Assembly (NCBI RefSeq): GCF_007795095.1
Contig: NZ_CP042218.1
Location: 1,426,001 to 1,490,000 of the forward strand
Length of the DNA stretch: 64,000 bases
Direction: 5' to 3'
DNA from: Luteimonas granuli
GTDB taxonomy: Bacteria; Pseudomonadota; Gammaproteobacteria; Xanthomonadales; Xanthomonadaceae
Shown: positions 17,257 to 28,517 of the stretch, piece by piece
How the letters are laid out: the number at the start of each line of letters is the position of its first letter
Numbering within the stretch: the stretch's first letter is position 1
Notes under the pieces: model-generated
The model's database searches: none
Seen by the model: only the letters and a program-made list of their open reading frames with translations
What the model was told of the DNA's origin: nothing
Translations under genes and position numbers: made by a program

Positions 17257-19593
17257 TCAGAACGGCAGCGGCAGCTCCGGATCCACCGCCAGCAGCTGCT
17301 CGCGGAAGTCGCCGCGGATGCGATCCAGGGCCTCCTCGCTGTCGGCGTCGAAGCGCAGCACCAGGACCGGCGTGGTGTTGGATGCGCGGACCAGGCCCCA
17401 GCCGTCCGGGAAGTCGACGCGCAGGCCGTCGATGGTCGACGGCCGCGCGTTGCCGCCGAACCTCGCCCGGGCGACGAAGCGCTCGACGAAGGCGTGCGGA
17501 TTGCCGCCCGGGGCGTCGACCTTGATCTCCGGCGTGGCGATGCCGGCCGGCAGCGCGGCCAGCACCTCGCCCGGTTTCTCGGGCCGCGCGGCCAGGATCT
17601 CGAGCAGGCGGGCGGCGGCGTAGATGCCGTCGTCGAAGCCGTACCAGCGCTCGCCGAAGAAGAAGTGGCCGCTCATCTCGCCGGCCAGTTCCGCCTCGGT
17701 CTCCCGCATCTTGGCCTTGATCAGCGAATGCCCGGTCTTCCACATCAGGGGGCTGCCGCCATGGCGCAGGATGTGCCCCTGCAGGCGACCGGTGCACTTC
17801 ACGTCGTACACGATCACCGCGCCCGGATTGCGCTCGAGCACGTCCGCGGCGAACAGCATCAGCAGGCGGTCGGCGAAGATGTTCTCGCCGTCCCTGGTGA
17901 CCACGCCGAGGCGGTCGCCGTCGCCGTCGAAGGCGATGCCCAGGTCGGCGTCGAAGCGCTGGACCATCTTCACCAGGTCCTCGAGGTTGTGCGGGTCGCT
18001 CGGGTCAGGGTGGTGGTTGGGGAAGGTGCCGTCGATCTCGCAGAACAGTGGCTCGACGCTGGCGCCGATGGCCTCGAGCACGCGCGGACCGATCTCGCCG
18101 GCCGCGCCGTTGCCGGCGTCCACCACCACCTTCAGCGGGCGGTCGATCTGGACGTCGGAGGCGATGCGCTCGACGTAGTCCCCGCCGATGTCGCGTTCGG
18201 TCATCGCACCCGGCGCGGGCGCGGTGTACAGGCGGTTGTCGGCGAGGCGGGCGTAGAGGTCGGTGATGTCCTTGCCGGCCAGGGTCTCGCCACCGACCAC
18301 GATCTTGAAGCCGTTGTAGTCCGGCGGGTTGTGGCTGCCCGTGACCGAGACGCAGCACCCGGTGCGCAGGTGGTAGGCACCGAAGTACACCACCGGCGTG
18401 GGCACCATGCCGATGTCGATGACGTCGCGCCCCGCCCGGCGCAGGCCGGCGGTGAGCCCGGCCACCATGTCGGGACCGGAGAGGCGGCCGTCGCGGCCGA
18501 CCACGATGTCCTTCAGGCCCTTCTCGTGCATCAGCGAGCCGATGGCATGGCCGATCAGCTCGGCCACGCCCGCGTCCAGCGACTGCCCGACGATGCCGCG
18601 GATGTCATAGGCGCGGAAGATGCCGGGGTCGATCGCGACCGGAGGCACCTCCGCCTCGCGCACGGTCCGCGGCGCCGGCTCCGGGCCATCGGCCGCGCCC
18701 TCGTCCTCCGGCTCCCCTTCGGGCGCCCGCTCCAACGCCTGCTCGAGCGTGGGAGCGTCGGCTTCCGCCGCGGCTTCGGACCTGCCGGCCAGGGACGGCA
18801 GACGGGCCAGCAGCCAGGCCAGCAGCACCAGCATCGCCGCGACCACAAATGATGGCAGCGCCGCCAGCCCGAACAGCGCCGGCGCGCGCGCGGGCAGGCC
18901 GGCGGCGACGCGCAGCCCGGTGCCGGCCACCGGCACCGCCATGCGTTCCGCCGATTCGGCATGGGCCGCGTCGCCGCGCTCGGCCAGGTTGTAACCGCCC
19001 TGGCGCAGCGCGAGGTAGCTCGAGCCCGGCAGATCCACGGCATCGAGGCTGCCGGTGGCGCGCGCCAGCGGAAGCCGCACGTAGGCGACGCCGACCACCC
19101 TGTCTCCCGTGCGCGCGGGCGCCGCCAGAGCGACCTTCGGCGCGCCGCCGTCGCGGATCACCCACAGCACCGCCTTGTCCTCGATCACCGCGGCTTCCGC
19201 CACGGCGATGCGACCGTAACCGGCTTCCGGGGCCGTGCGGTAGGCGTCCACCAGGGCGGGATCGAGGACCGCGGCATGTTCGAGGTCCGGCCAGTCGCGA
19301 CCCAGCGCCGCACCCGCGGCGGCCAGGTCGCCGGCAGCCAGGGCGTCGCGCACCGGGGCCGAGGCCAGGCGCTCCTCGAGGCGCTCGAGTTCGGTGTTCA
19401 ACGCGCTCGCGGTCGCTTGCGCCACGGTATCGCGGTTGACCGTCAGTGCGTCCCGCCGGGTGCCGTCCTGCAGCTGCCGCCAGCCGGTCCACGCCAGCCC
19501 CGCCGCCAGCAGCAGCACGATCGCGGCCAGCACCTGCAGCCACGGCGCGGCGCCGGTCGCCTGCCCGCTCCTGCCAGAAACCTTCGGTTCCAT
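17257..19593 (-). CDS. algC: Phosphomannomutase/phosphoglucomutase with membrane-anchored N-terminal extension
   Basis: Predicted 778-aa bifunctional phosphohexomutase (AlgC/XanA) making mannose-1-P and glucose-1-P for LPS and exopolysaccharide. The enzyme core is about residues 325-778: catalytic serine in CCVSVTGSHNPPDYNGF, Mg loop AFDGDGDRLGV, sugar loop AGEMSGHFFFGE and phosphate loop VRASNTTPVLVLRF. The first 320 residues are an extension. They contain a TM helix (about 20-42), a periplasmic sensor-like part (TERLEERLASAPVRD...), a second TM (about 240-262) and an acidic linker. Similar extended forms are known from pseudomonads and xanthomonads. It follows dut by 13 bp in coaC-coaB-dut-algC. 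Confidence 0.92.
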   Translation of the reverse strand: MEPKVSGRSGQATGAAPWLQVLAAIVLLLAAGLAWTGWRQLQDGTRRDALTVNRDTVAQATASALNTELERLEERLASAPVRDALAAGDLAAAGAALGRDWPDLEHAAVLDPALVDAYRTAPEAGYGRIAVAEAAVIEDKAVLWVIRDGGAPKVALAAPARTGDRVVGVAYVRLPLARATGSLDAVDLPGSSYLALRQGGYNLAERGDAAHAESAERMAVPVAGTGLRVAAGLPARAPALFGLAALPSFVVAAMLVLLAWLLARLPSLAGRSEAAAEADAPTLEQALERAPEGEPEDEGAADGPEPAPRTVREAEVPPVAIDPGIFRAYDIRGIVGQSLDAGVAELIGHAIGSLMHEKGLKDIVVGRDGRLSGPDMVAGLTAGLRRAGRDVIDIGMVPTPVVYFGAYHLRTGCCVSVTGSHNPPDYNGFKIVVGGETLAGKDITDLYARLADNRLYTAPAPGAMTERDIGGDYVERIASDVQIDRPLKVVVDAGNGAAGEIGPRVLEAIGASVEPLFCEIDGTFPNHHPDPSDPHNLEDLVKMVQRFDADLGIAFDGDGDRLGVVTRDGENIFADRLLMLFAADVLERNPGAVIVYDVKCTGRLQGHILRHGGSPLMWKTGHSLIKAKMRETEAELAGEMSGHFFFGERWYGFDDGIYAAARLLEILAARPEKPGEVLAALPAGIATPEIKVDAPGGNPHAFVERFVARARFGGNARPSTIDGLRVDFPDGWGLVRASNTTPVLVLRFDADSEEALDRIRGDFREQLLAVDPELPLPF

Positions 19594-19606
19594 GCCGTAC
19601 TCCCCT

Positions 19607-20065
19607 TCAGCGCGTGCCCGTATGACCGAAGCCGCCGGTCCCGCGCGCGCTCCGCTCGAAAGTATCCACCACCCGCAGCTCCGCGCGCACGACCGGCAGC
19701 AGCACCAGTTGGGCGATGCGATCGCCCGGTTGCACCACGTAGCTGTCGCGCGAGCGGTTCCAGAGGCTGACCATCAGCGGACCCTGGTAGTCGGCGTCGA
19801 TCAGGCCCGTGCCGTTGCCCAGCACCAGTCCGTGGCGGTGGCCAAGCCCCGAACGGGGCAGCACCATCGCGCACAGGCCGGGATCGGCGATGTGGATGGC
19901 GATGCCGGTGGGCACCAGCGCCGTGTCGCCGCCCGCGAGCGTGAGCGGCCCGTCGATGGCGGCGCGCAGGTCCATGCCGGCGCTGCCCCCGGTGGCGTGG
20001 GTCGGCAGCGGCCAGTCGCCGCCGATGCGCGGGTCGAGGATCTTCAGGTCCAGCGCGTGCTGCAT
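19607..20065 (-). CDS. dut: dUTP diphosphatase
   Basis: Predicted 152-aa trimeric dUTPase that hydrolyses dUTP to dUMP and keeps uracil out of DNA. The five family motifs are visible: GSAGMDLRA (motif 1), [11 protein letters not shown] (2), [19 protein letters not shown] (3, with the catalytic Asp), [10 protein letters not shown] (4) and the C-terminal [11 protein letters not shown] (5). Coupled to coaB upstream (68 bp) and algC downstream, a conserved arrangement in gammaproteobacteria. Confidence 0.95.
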   Translation of the reverse strand: MQHALDLKILDPRIGGDWPLPTHATGGSAGMDLRAAIDGPLTLAGGDTALVPTGIAIHIADPGLCAMVLPRSGLGHRHGLVLGNGTGLIDADYQGPLMVSLWNRSRDSYVVQPGDRIAQLVLLPVVRAELRVVDTFERSARGTGGFGHTGTR

Positions 20066-20133
20066 GTGGAGGGCGTCCTCTGTTGCGTGGTGGTCGTGTG
20101 TCGTGGCGGGTGGCGGCGTCGCACGCGCGGGGA

Positions 20134-20793
20134 TCAGGACAGGCGCGCGGCGACGAGGTCCAGCAGGTCATCGGCGAGCCGGGTCTTCGGCGCCGGGCCG
20201 AGCACCCGCACACCGGCGGCATCGTAGACGTGCAGTGTGTTGTCGTCGGACTCGAAGCCGCCGCCGGCAACGCCGACGCGGTTGGCGGCGATCATGTCCA
20301 GGCGCTTGCGGCGCAGCTTGTCCAGGGCGTTGGCCTCGAGGTCGCCGGTCTCCGCGGCGAAGCCGACCACCAGGCGCGGCCGCAGCGGATGCGACGCCAC
20401 CTCGGCCAGGATGTCGGCGGTGGGCACCAGGTCCAGTACCAGGCCGCCGCCGCCCGGCCGCTTCTTGATCTTGCCCCCGGCCACGGTGGCCGGGGTGAAG
20501 TCGGCCACCGCGGCGGCACCGATATAGACGTCGGCTGGCAGCGCGGCCAGCACCGCGGCGTGCATCTGCGCGGCCGAGCGCACGTCGCGGCGGTCGACCC
20601 CGGCCGGCGAGGCCAGGGTCACCGGCCCCGCGACCAGCACGGTGTCCGCGCCCCGCTTCGCCGCCGCGGCAGCGATGGCGAAGCCCATCTTGCCGCTGCT
20701 GCGGTTGCCGATGAAGCGCACCGGGTCGATGTCCTCGTAGGTGGGCCCCGCGCTGACCACCACGCGCAGGCCGGCCAGCGCGCCTTCGCTCAT
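20134..20793 (-). CDS. coaB: Phosphopantothenate-cysteine ligase (CoaB half of a split CoaBC)
   Basis: Predicted 219-aa ligase joining 4'-phosphopantothenate and cysteine in coenzyme A synthesis. It contains [30 protein letters not shown] (nucleotide binding), AAVADFTPA and KIKK, the CoaB signatures. Normally CoaC and CoaB are one polypeptide of about 400 aa. Here CoaC stops at TGA (20792-20790) and CoaB starts at an ATG that overlaps it (ATGA). The two frames differ by one base at the natural interdomain linker. This could be a genuine gene fission with translational coupling or a single-base deletion in the sequence. Confidence 0.85.
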   Translation of the reverse strand: MSEGALAGLRVVVSAGPTYEDIDPVRFIGNRSSGKMGFAIAAAAAKRGADTVLVAGPVTLASPAGVDRRDVRSAAQMHAAVLAALPADVYIGAAAVADFTPATVAGGKIKKRPGGGGLVLDLVPTADILAEVASHPLRPRLVVGFAAETGDLEANALDKLRRKRLDMIAANRVGVAGGGFESDDNTLHVYDAAGVRVLGPAPKTRLADDLLDLVAARLS

Positions 20794-21350
20794 GCCTTCG
20801 CGGCCGCCAGGGCGGCCACGATGTCCAGCGGCTCGGCCATGCGCCCCGGGCCGGACTCGCCCTCGGCCAACGGACCGTCCATCGGGCCCACCACCAGCGC
20901 CCCACGCGTGCGCAGCAGGGCCATGTTGGCCTGCGTGGCCGGATGCAGCCACATGCGATGGTTCATCGCCGGCGCCAGCGCCAGCGGCGCGGTGGTCGCC
21001 AGGCAGAGGGTGGTGACGAGGTTGTCGGCGAAGCCGTGGGCGAGCTTGGCCAGCGTATTGGCGGTGGCCGGAGCCACCACGACCCGCGTCGCCCAGCGCG
21101 CGAGTTCGATATGGCCCATCGCGGCCTCGGCCGCCGGGTCCCAGAGCGAGGTGCGGACGGTTTCCCCGGAAAGCGCCTGGAAGGTGGTGGCGTCGACGAA
21201 GCGGGTCGCGCTTTCGGTCATCGCCACGCGCACCCGGGCGCCGGCCTCGCTCAGGCGGCGCACGAGGTCCGCGGACTTGTAGGCGGCGATCCCGCCGCAG
21301 ACGCACAGCAGGATCCGCTCGCCATCGAGTTTGCTGTCGGCCTTTGCCAT
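20790..21350 (-). CDS. coaC: Phosphopantothenoylcysteine decarboxylase (CoaC half of a split CoaBC)
   Basis: Predicted 186-aa flavoprotein decarboxylating phosphopantothenoylcysteine in CoA synthesis. It opens with [26 protein letters not shown] (FMN site) and has the catalytic GHIELARWA (His) and the substrate clamp APAMNHRMW. It ends [14 protein letters not shown] just where the CoaB domain would begin in a fused protein. The start at 21350 gives the normal N-terminus. See the coaB entry for the frame break. Confidence 0.87.
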   Translation of the reverse strand: MAKADSKLDGERILLCVCGGIAAYKSADLVRRLSEAGARVRVAMTESATRFVDATTFQALSGETVRTSLWDPAAEAAMGHIELARWATRVVVAPATANTLAKLAHGFADNLVTTLCLATTAPLALAPAMNHRMWLHPATQANMALLRTRGALVVGPMDGPLAEGESGPGRMAEPLDIVAALAAAKA

Positions 21351-21536
21351 GCCTGGGGGTGCCCTGACCCGGGAACGGTCCGACAGCTTACCCGAACGCC
21401 CATGGCCGCCCGGGGGCGCGGCGGCGGCGGATCGACTGCAATGGCACCACGTCGGCGGCCGGTGCGGACGCCCCCGTCGCGGCGCCCATCCGCCGCAACG
21501 CGCCGGCCGCCGACGACCATCTTCCGGGACACGCCC

Positions 21537-22211
21537 ATGCACATCCACGAATGGCCCAGCAGCGAACGTCCGCGCGAAAAACTCCTTGCGCGCGGGGCAC
21601 AGGCGCTTTCGGACGCGGAACTGCTGGCGCTGTTCCTGGGTTCGGGAGTCCGGGGGCTCGATGCCGTGGCCACCGCACGCCGGCTGCTGGCCGACCACGG
21701 CCCGCTGCGGCGTCTGCTGGACCAGCCCGCGCCCGAGCTGGTGAAGCTCCCGGGGCTCGGCCCTGCCACCGCCTGCCTGCTCGCCGCCGCGCTCGAACTC
21801 GCCGGCCGGCACATGGCGGCGGCCCTGGAGCGGGGAGAGGCGCTCACCGACCCGACCGCGGCCGGCCGCTACTTCGCCCAGCGCCTGCGTGGGCATCCCA
21901 GCGAAGTGTTCGCGGCGCTTTTCCTCGATACCCGACACCGCGCCCTGGCGTTCGAGGAACTGTTCCGCGGTACCGTCGACGGCGCCGAGGTGCATCCGCG
22001 CGAGGTCGTGCGCCGGGCGCTGGGGCACAACGCCGCGGCGGTGATCGTCGGCCACAACCATCCCAGCGGCAGCAGCGAACCCAGCGCCGCCGATCGCGCG
22101 GTCACCCTCCAGCTGAAGCAGGCGCTGGGCCTGATCGACGTGCGCCTGCTCGACCACTTCGTGGTCGGTGATGGCGCACCGGTGTCGCTGGCGGCGCGCG
22201 GCTGGGTCTAG
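21537..22211 (+). CDS. radC: RadC family protein (JAMM/MPN+ domain)
   Basis: Predicted 224-aa DUF2466 protein with a helix-hairpin-helix part ([20 protein letters not shown]) and a C-terminal JAMM zinc motif ([18 protein letters not shown]). Its biochemical role is unsettled; the historical DNA-repair name is retained by convention. The start at 21537 gives [20 protein letters not shown], the usual RadC N-terminus. It is divergent from coaC with about 185 bp between, the conserved radC-coaBC arrangement. Confidence 0.92.
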   Translation: MHIHEWPSSERPREKLLARGAQALSDAELLALFLGSGVRGLDAVATARRLLADHGPLRRLLDQPAPELVKLPGLGPATACLLAAALELAGRHMAAALERGEALTDPTAAGRYFAQRLRGHPSEVFAALFLDTRHRALAFEELFRGTVDGAEVHPREVVRRALGHNAAAVIVGHNHPSGSSEPSAADRAVTLQLKQALGLIDVRLLDHFVVGDGAPVSLAARGWV

Positions 22212-22293
22212 CCGGGGCGGTTCAGGCTCCCGGCCGGCCGCGCGCGGGGCCTCGCGTACAATGTGCGGCCGTACGCTCCCGCCGCGAACCCCA

Positions 22294-23982
22294 GTGAAAT
22301 CCACGCTCAAGGCCCTGGTCGGACAGGGCATCGCCGCCCTCCGTGAACAGGGCACCCTGCCCGCCGACCTGGCCACGCCCGACTTCGTGATCGAGCGCCC
22401 CAAGGACCGCACGCACGGCGACTTCTCCAGCAATGCCGCCATGCTGCTGGCGAAGCCGGCGCGCAGCAATCCCCGCGCGATCGCGCAGGCGCTGGCGGAA
22501 GCCATCCCTGCCGGCGGCGACGTCGCCGCGGTCGAGATCGCCGGGCCCGGGTTCCTCAACTTCCGCCTGTCGCCCGAAGCCTGGCAACGCCAGCTGCGCG
22601 AGGTGCATGCGCAGGGTGCCGCCTACGGCCGCAATGCCAGCGGCGCTGGCCGCGTGGCCGGCGTGGAATACGTCTCGGCCAATCCCACGGGCCCGCTGCA
22701 CGTCGGCCACGGCCGCGCGGCGGTGATCGGGGACTGCATCGCGCGGGTGCTCGACGCCAATGGCTGGGACGTGAAGCGCGAGTTCTATTACAACGACGCC
22801 GGCGTGCAGATCGAGAACCTGGCGCTGTCCGTCCAGGCGCGGGCACGCGGCATCAGCCCGGGCGACGCCGGCTGGCCCGAGGACGGCTATCGCGGCGACT
22901 ACATCGCCGACGTCGCCCGCGCCTTCCTCGCACGCGACAGCGTCGAGGTCGAAGGCCAGGTCGTGCAGGGCGCCGGCGACGCCGACGACATCGATGCGAT
23001 CCGCCGCTTCGCCGTGGCCTGGCTGCGCAACGAGCAGAACGGCGACCTCGCCGCCTTCGGCGTGTCCTTCGACGTGTATTTCCTGGAATCCTCGCTGTAT
23101 GCGGAAGGAAAGGTCGAGGACACCGTGCGCCAGCTGGTCGAGCGCGGCCACGCCTACGAGGAGGGCGGCGCGCTGTGGCTGCGTACCACGGCCTTCGGCG
23201 ACGACAAGGACCGCGTGATGCGCAAGTCCGACGGCAGCTACACCTACTTCGTGCCCGACGTCGCCTACCACCTGTCGAAGTGGGAGCGCGGCTACGAGCG
23301 CGCGATCACCGAGCTCGGCGCCGACCACCACGGCTCGCTGGCGCGGGTGAAGGCCGGGCTGCAGGCGCTCGACCGCGGCATCCCGCAGGGCTACCCCGAG
23401 TACGTGCTGCACCAGATGGTCACGGTGATGCGCGGTGGCGAGGAGGTGAAGCTCTCGAAGCGCGCCGGCAGCTACCTGACCCTGCGCGACCTGATCGACG
23501 AGGCCGGCCGCGACGCCACCCGCTGGTTCCTGGTGGCGCGCAAGCCCGATTCGCAGCTGGTCTTCGACATCGACCTCGCGCGCAGCCAGTCGCTCGACAA
23601 CCCCGTGTACTACGTGCAGCTCTCGCACGCACGCATCTGCGGCCTGCTGCGCCAGCTCGACGAGCGCGGCCTGGCCTTCGACCTGGAGAACGGCCTCGCG
23701 CAGCCACTGGACCTGGACAGCGCCGCAGCGCTCGAGCTGATGACCGCGATCAGCCGCTGGCCTGAACTGCTGGCCACGGCCGGCCAGCTGCTGGAACCCC
23801 ATCTGGTGGCGCAGTACCTGCTGGAGCTGGCGCAGGCCTTCCAGTCGTATTACAACGATCACCAGTTCCTGGTGGACGCGAAGGACGTCCGCGACGCCCG
23901 CCTGGCGCTCGCGCTGGCGACGCGCCAGGTGCTGGCGAACGGACTCGACGTACTGGGCGTGCAGGCCCCGGAGGCGATGTAA
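22294..23982 (+). CDS. argS: Arginyl-tRNA synthetase
   Basis: Predicted 562-aa class I synthetase charging tRNA-Arg. The N-terminal Add1 domain includes [15 protein letters not shown]. The HIGH box is [14 protein letters not shown], and [17 protein letters not shown] and [21 protein letters not shown] (KMSK-like) follow. The C-terminal anticodon-binding helix bundle ends in a DALRV-type tail. I chose GTG at 22294 ([17 protein letters not shown]), which matches the xanthomonad N-terminus; an ATG at 22261 would add 11 residues. The stop abuts the GTG of the next gene directly. Confidence 0.95.
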   Translation: MKSTLKALVGQGIAALREQGTLPADLATPDFVIERPKDRTHGDFSSNAAMLLAKPARSNPRAIAQALAEAIPAGGDVAAVEIAGPGFLNFRLSPEAWQRQLREVHAQGAAYGRNASGAGRVAGVEYVSANPTGPLHVGHGRAAVIGDCIARVLDANGWDVKREFYYNDAGVQIENLALSVQARARGISPGDAGWPEDGYRGDYIADVARAFLARDSVEVEGQVVQGAGDADDIDAIRRFAVAWLRNEQNGDLAAFGVSFDVYFLESSLYAEGKVEDTVRQLVERGHAYEEGGALWLRTTAFGDDKDRVMRKSDGSYTYFVPDVAYHLSKWERGYERAITELGADHHGSLARVKAGLQALDRGIPQGYPEYVLHQMVTVMRGGEEVKLSKRAGSYLTLRDLIDEAGRDATRWFLVARKPDSQLVFDIDLARSQSLDNPVYYVQLSHARICGLLRQLDERGLAFDLENGLAQPLDLDSAAALELMTAISRWPELLATAGQLLEPHLVAQYLLELAQAFQSYYNDHQFLVDAKDVRDARLALALATRQVLANGLDVLGVQAPEAM

Positions 23983-24771
23983 GTGGCAGTGAAGCGCGGC
24001 AGGTCCCAGGCCCGGCGCAACAGCGGCAGCAGCGCGCCGCTGCCGGGCTGGGCGTGGATGATCATCGGCATCCTGCTGACGATCGTGGTGGTGGTGGCGG
24101 CGCCCAGGCTCCTCAGGTCCGAGGGTGAGCAGGGCTTCTTCCGGCCCACGCCCAATCCCGATGCGCGCCCGGCCGTCGCCCGCCCGGAGGCCGGAGACAG
24201 CGTGGCCGACGATGCGCCGGCTCCGGCGCGTCCGCCCGCCGCTGCGGCCCCCGCGGCGCCGGACACGCAGTACGACTTCTACACCCTGCTCCCCGGGCAG
24301 GAGGTCGCCATGTCCGACGCCGAGCTGGCCGCCAGCGCCCGCGCCGAGCAGGAGCGGCAGCGCGGACTGCTGGAGCGCGAGCGCGAGGCTCAGGCGCGCG
24401 AGAACGCCGCCGACGCCGCCGACCTGGCCGGCGCCGCTCCGCTCGCCGGAGAGGCCGGCCCCGCCGCGACGCCGCCCGCGCCGCCCGCGCCGCCCGTCCA
24501 AAGCCCGGCGCCGGCGGCGGTGCCCGCGGCCGCCGACGGCACGCGCTACATCCTCCAGGCCGGCTCCTTCGCCAGCAGCGCCGACGCCGAATCGCTCAAG
24601 GCCCGCATCGCCCTCCTGGGCCTGGTGGCGCGCGTGGAGACCGCCGAGCTCGACGGCCGCACCGTGCACCGCGTGCGCATGGGCCCCTACGCCACCGCCT
24701 CGGAGCTCGCGGAGGCCAAGCAGAAGCTCGGCAACGGCGGGCTCGAGGCCCTCGCGATCCGCGCCCGCTGA
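23983..24771 (+). CDS. SPOR domain membrane protein (FtsN-like)
   Basis: Predicted 262-aa bitopic inner membrane protein. A basic cytoplasmic N-terminus (KRGRSQARRNSG) precedes one TM helix (about 24-42, WAWMIIGILLTIVVVVAAP). A Pro/Ala-rich periplasmic stretch with a short charged helix follows, and a C-terminal SPOR domain (about 186-262; RYILQAGSFASSADAESLKARIALLGL) that binds denuded septal glycan. This is the layout of FtsN and related division proteins. GTG start directly after the argS stop codon (0 bp). The argS-SPOR pairing is usual in this family. Confidence 0.88.
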   Translation: MAVKRGRSQARRNSGSSAPLPGWAWMIIGILLTIVVVVAAPRLLRSEGEQGFFRPTPNPDARPAVARPEAGDSVADDAPAPARPPAAAAPAAPDTQYDFYTLLPGQEVAMSDAELAASARAEQERQRGLLEREREAQARENAADAADLAGAAPLAGEAGPAATPPAPPAPPVQSPAPAAVPAAADGTRYILQAGSFASSADAESLKARIALLGLVARVETAELDGRTVHRVRMGPYATASELAEAKQKLGNGGLEALAIRAR

Positions 24772-24772
24772 C

Positions 24773-25984
24773 ATGAAGACCCTGCTCGTCACCGGCGCCA
24801 CCGCCGGCTTCGGCGCCGCGATCGTCGAGCGCTTCGTCGCCAACGGCTGGCGCGCCATCGCCACCGGGCGCCGCGGCGAGCGCCTGGACGCCCTGGCCGA
24901 ACGCCTCGGCCGCGACCGCGTCCACACCGCCTGCTTCGACATCCGCGACGCCGACGCGATGGCCGCCGCGCTCGACGCCATCCCGGAGCCGTTCCGCGGC
25001 ATCGACCTGCTGGTCAACAACGCTGGTCTCGCGCTGGGCACCGCGCCGGCGCAGGCCTGCGACCTGGCGCAGTGGCGGCAGATGATCGACACCAACGTCA
25101 CCGCGCTGGTGACCATCACCCACCGCCTGCTGCCGGTGCTGATCGAGCGCCGCGGCGCGATCGTCAACATCGGCTCCATCGCCGGCGTGTATCCCTATGC
25201 CGGCGGCAACGTCTACGGCGCGACCAAGGCCTTCGTCGACCAGTTCTCGCTCAACCTGCGCTCGGACCTGCACGGAACCGGCGTGCGCGTGAGCGTGATC
25301 GAGCCAGGGCTGGCGGAAACCGAGTTCACCCTGGTGCGCACCGGCGGCGACCGGGCGGCCTCCGACACGCTCTACGCGGGTGCCAGGCCGATCACCGCCG
25401 CGGACATCGCCGAATCCACCTGGTGGATCGCGAACCTGCCCCCGCACCTCAACATCAACCGGCTGGAAGTGATGCCGGTGAGCCAGTCGCTGGCGGGCCT
25501 GCAGATCCACCGGGCGCCGCAGGCGTGGAATGCATGGCTGGCCATGCTCGCGATCGTGGCCATCGGCGCCATGCTGCCGCTGCAGGGGCTGGTCAACGCG
25601 CGCCTGGCCACCGCATTGCACGGGCCGGTGATGGCGGCCTTCGTGTCGTTCCTGGTCGGCAGCGTGGTGCTGGGCACCTGGCTGCTGGCGACCCGCACGC
25701 CCTGGAGCGCCGTGCCCGATGCGCGCTTCCCTCCCTGGATCTGGATCGGTGGAGTGCTGGGCGCGGTCTACGTGGCGGTGTTCACCCTGCTGATCCCGCG
25801 CGTGGGCGCGGCGGCGGCGATTTGCCTGGCGGTGCTGGGCCAGGTCGTGGCTTCGCTGCTTCTCGATCACTTCGGCGTGCTGCAGGCGCAGCGGCCGGTC
25901 GACTGGATGCGCGCGACCGGCGTGGTGCTGGTGCTGCTCGGGGTGCTGCTGGTGGCGGCGCCGTGGCGGGCGCCGCCGGCCTGA
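24773..25984 (+). CDS. Fusion: SDR oxidoreductase (YdfG-like) plus DMT/YdcZ-type membrane domain
   Basis: A single 403-aa reading frame. Residues 1 to about 248 are a classical SDR: TGATAGFG (cofactor), NNAG, NIGSIAG, and the catalytic YGATK (Tyr-Lys), ending NINRLEVMPVSQSLAGLQIHR as YdfG-like serine/3-hydroxy acid dehydrogenases do. Instead of stopping there, the frame runs on into about 150 residues with four to five hydrophobic helices (WLAMLAIVAIGAMLPLQGLVNARLA, then FVSFLVGSVVLGTWLL). This part resembles DUF606/YdcZ transporters of the drug/metabolite superfamily, which usually stand alone. An in-frame Met near the junction could also start a separate transporter. Fusion by loss of a stop codon is likely. 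Confidence 0.8.
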   Translation: MKTLLVTGATAGFGAAIVERFVANGWRAIATGRRGERLDALAERLGRDRVHTACFDIRDADAMAAALDAIPEPFRGIDLLVNNAGLALGTAPAQACDLAQWRQMIDTNVTALVTITHRLLPVLIERRGAIVNIGSIAGVYPYAGGNVYGATKAFVDQFSLNLRSDLHGTGVRVSVIEPGLAETEFTLVRTGGDRAASDTLYAGARPITAADIAESTWWIANLPPHLNINRLEVMPVSQSLAGLQIHRAPQAWNAWLAMLAIVAIGAMLPLQGLVNARLATALHGPVMAAFVSFLVGSVVLGTWLLATRTPWSAVPDARFPPWIWIGGVLGAVYVAVFTLLIPRVGAAAAICLAVLGQVVASLLLDHFGVLQAQRPVDWMRATGVVLVLLGVLLVAAPWRAPPA

Positions 25985-26018
25985 TCGCGCCGGCCGCGGA
26001 ACGGCCGGCCCGGTCGGC

Positions 26019-26423
26019 TTACTCGGTCGGCCTGCCGTCGTAGTGATCGGCCTCGTGCCGCTCCTGGGCCACCTCCGAGGTGGCGTGCACCGTGCCGTCG
26101 CGATGCTCCGGCGGGGCGTACAGCGTGTAGAGCTTGAGCGGACCGTCGCCGGCGTTGATGACATTGTGCTCGGCGCCTGCGGGCACGATGGCGATGTCGT
26201 CGTCCTCCAGCACGTGTTCCGCGCCGTCGATCAGCAGCGTCGCACGCCCCTGTTCGACGCGGAAGAACTGGTCCACGTCCGGATGCACTTCCTTGCCGAT
26301 CTCCTCGCCCGGCTGCAGCGACATCAGCACCAGCTGCAGGTGCGCGCCGGTATACAGGACGCGGCGGAAATCGGTGTTCTCGAGGGTGCGGTCCTCGATG
26401 TCGGTGACGTAACCCTTTTTCAT
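26019..26423 (-). CDS. Cupin domain protein
   Basis: Predicted 134-aa single-domain cupin. The two conserved motifs are seen: PGEEIGKEVHPDVDQFFRVEQG (motif 1, metal His/Glu) and DIAIVPAGAEHNVINAG (motif 2, His). Proteins of this size and pattern bind a divalent metal; the substrate is unknown. It lies 43 bp downstream of speA on the same strand and may be co-transcribed with it. It is convergent with the SDR-DMT fusion gene. Confidence 0.85.
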   Translation of the reverse strand: MKKGYVTDIEDRTLENTDFRRVLYTGAHLQLVLMSLQPGEEIGKEVHPDVDQFFRVEQGRATLLIDGAEHVLEDDDIAIVPAGAEHNVINAGDGPLKLYTLYAPPEHRDGTVHATSEVAQERHEADHYDGRPTE

Positions 26424-26466
26424 GCCATGGCCTCCTTCTGGGGGAACGGATCGCGATCGGGCCTGC

Positions 26467-28356
<1,890 letters not shown>

Positions 28357-28517
28357 GGGCGGGAGTGTCCGGGGCGCGGAAGGGACACGCATTCTAGCCG
28401 CCGCAGCCGGCCCTTCCCCGTCAACGGCCGACCGGCCTTCAGCGCCGCATGCCCACGGCCCGCGGCGACCGCGTCCGCTACAATCCGCGGCCTTCGATCC
28501 CGCCCACCGGACGCGCA

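Noticed and set aside
20780-20800. Programmed frameshift joining CoaC and CoaB
   Set aside because: No slippery heptamer or stimulatory structure seen at the overlap; the ATGA start/stop or a single-base indel is simpler.
22222-25179. Long minus-strand open frame opposite argS, the SPOR gene and the SDR
   Set aside because: Antisense shadow; runs through several real genes and shows no domain pattern.
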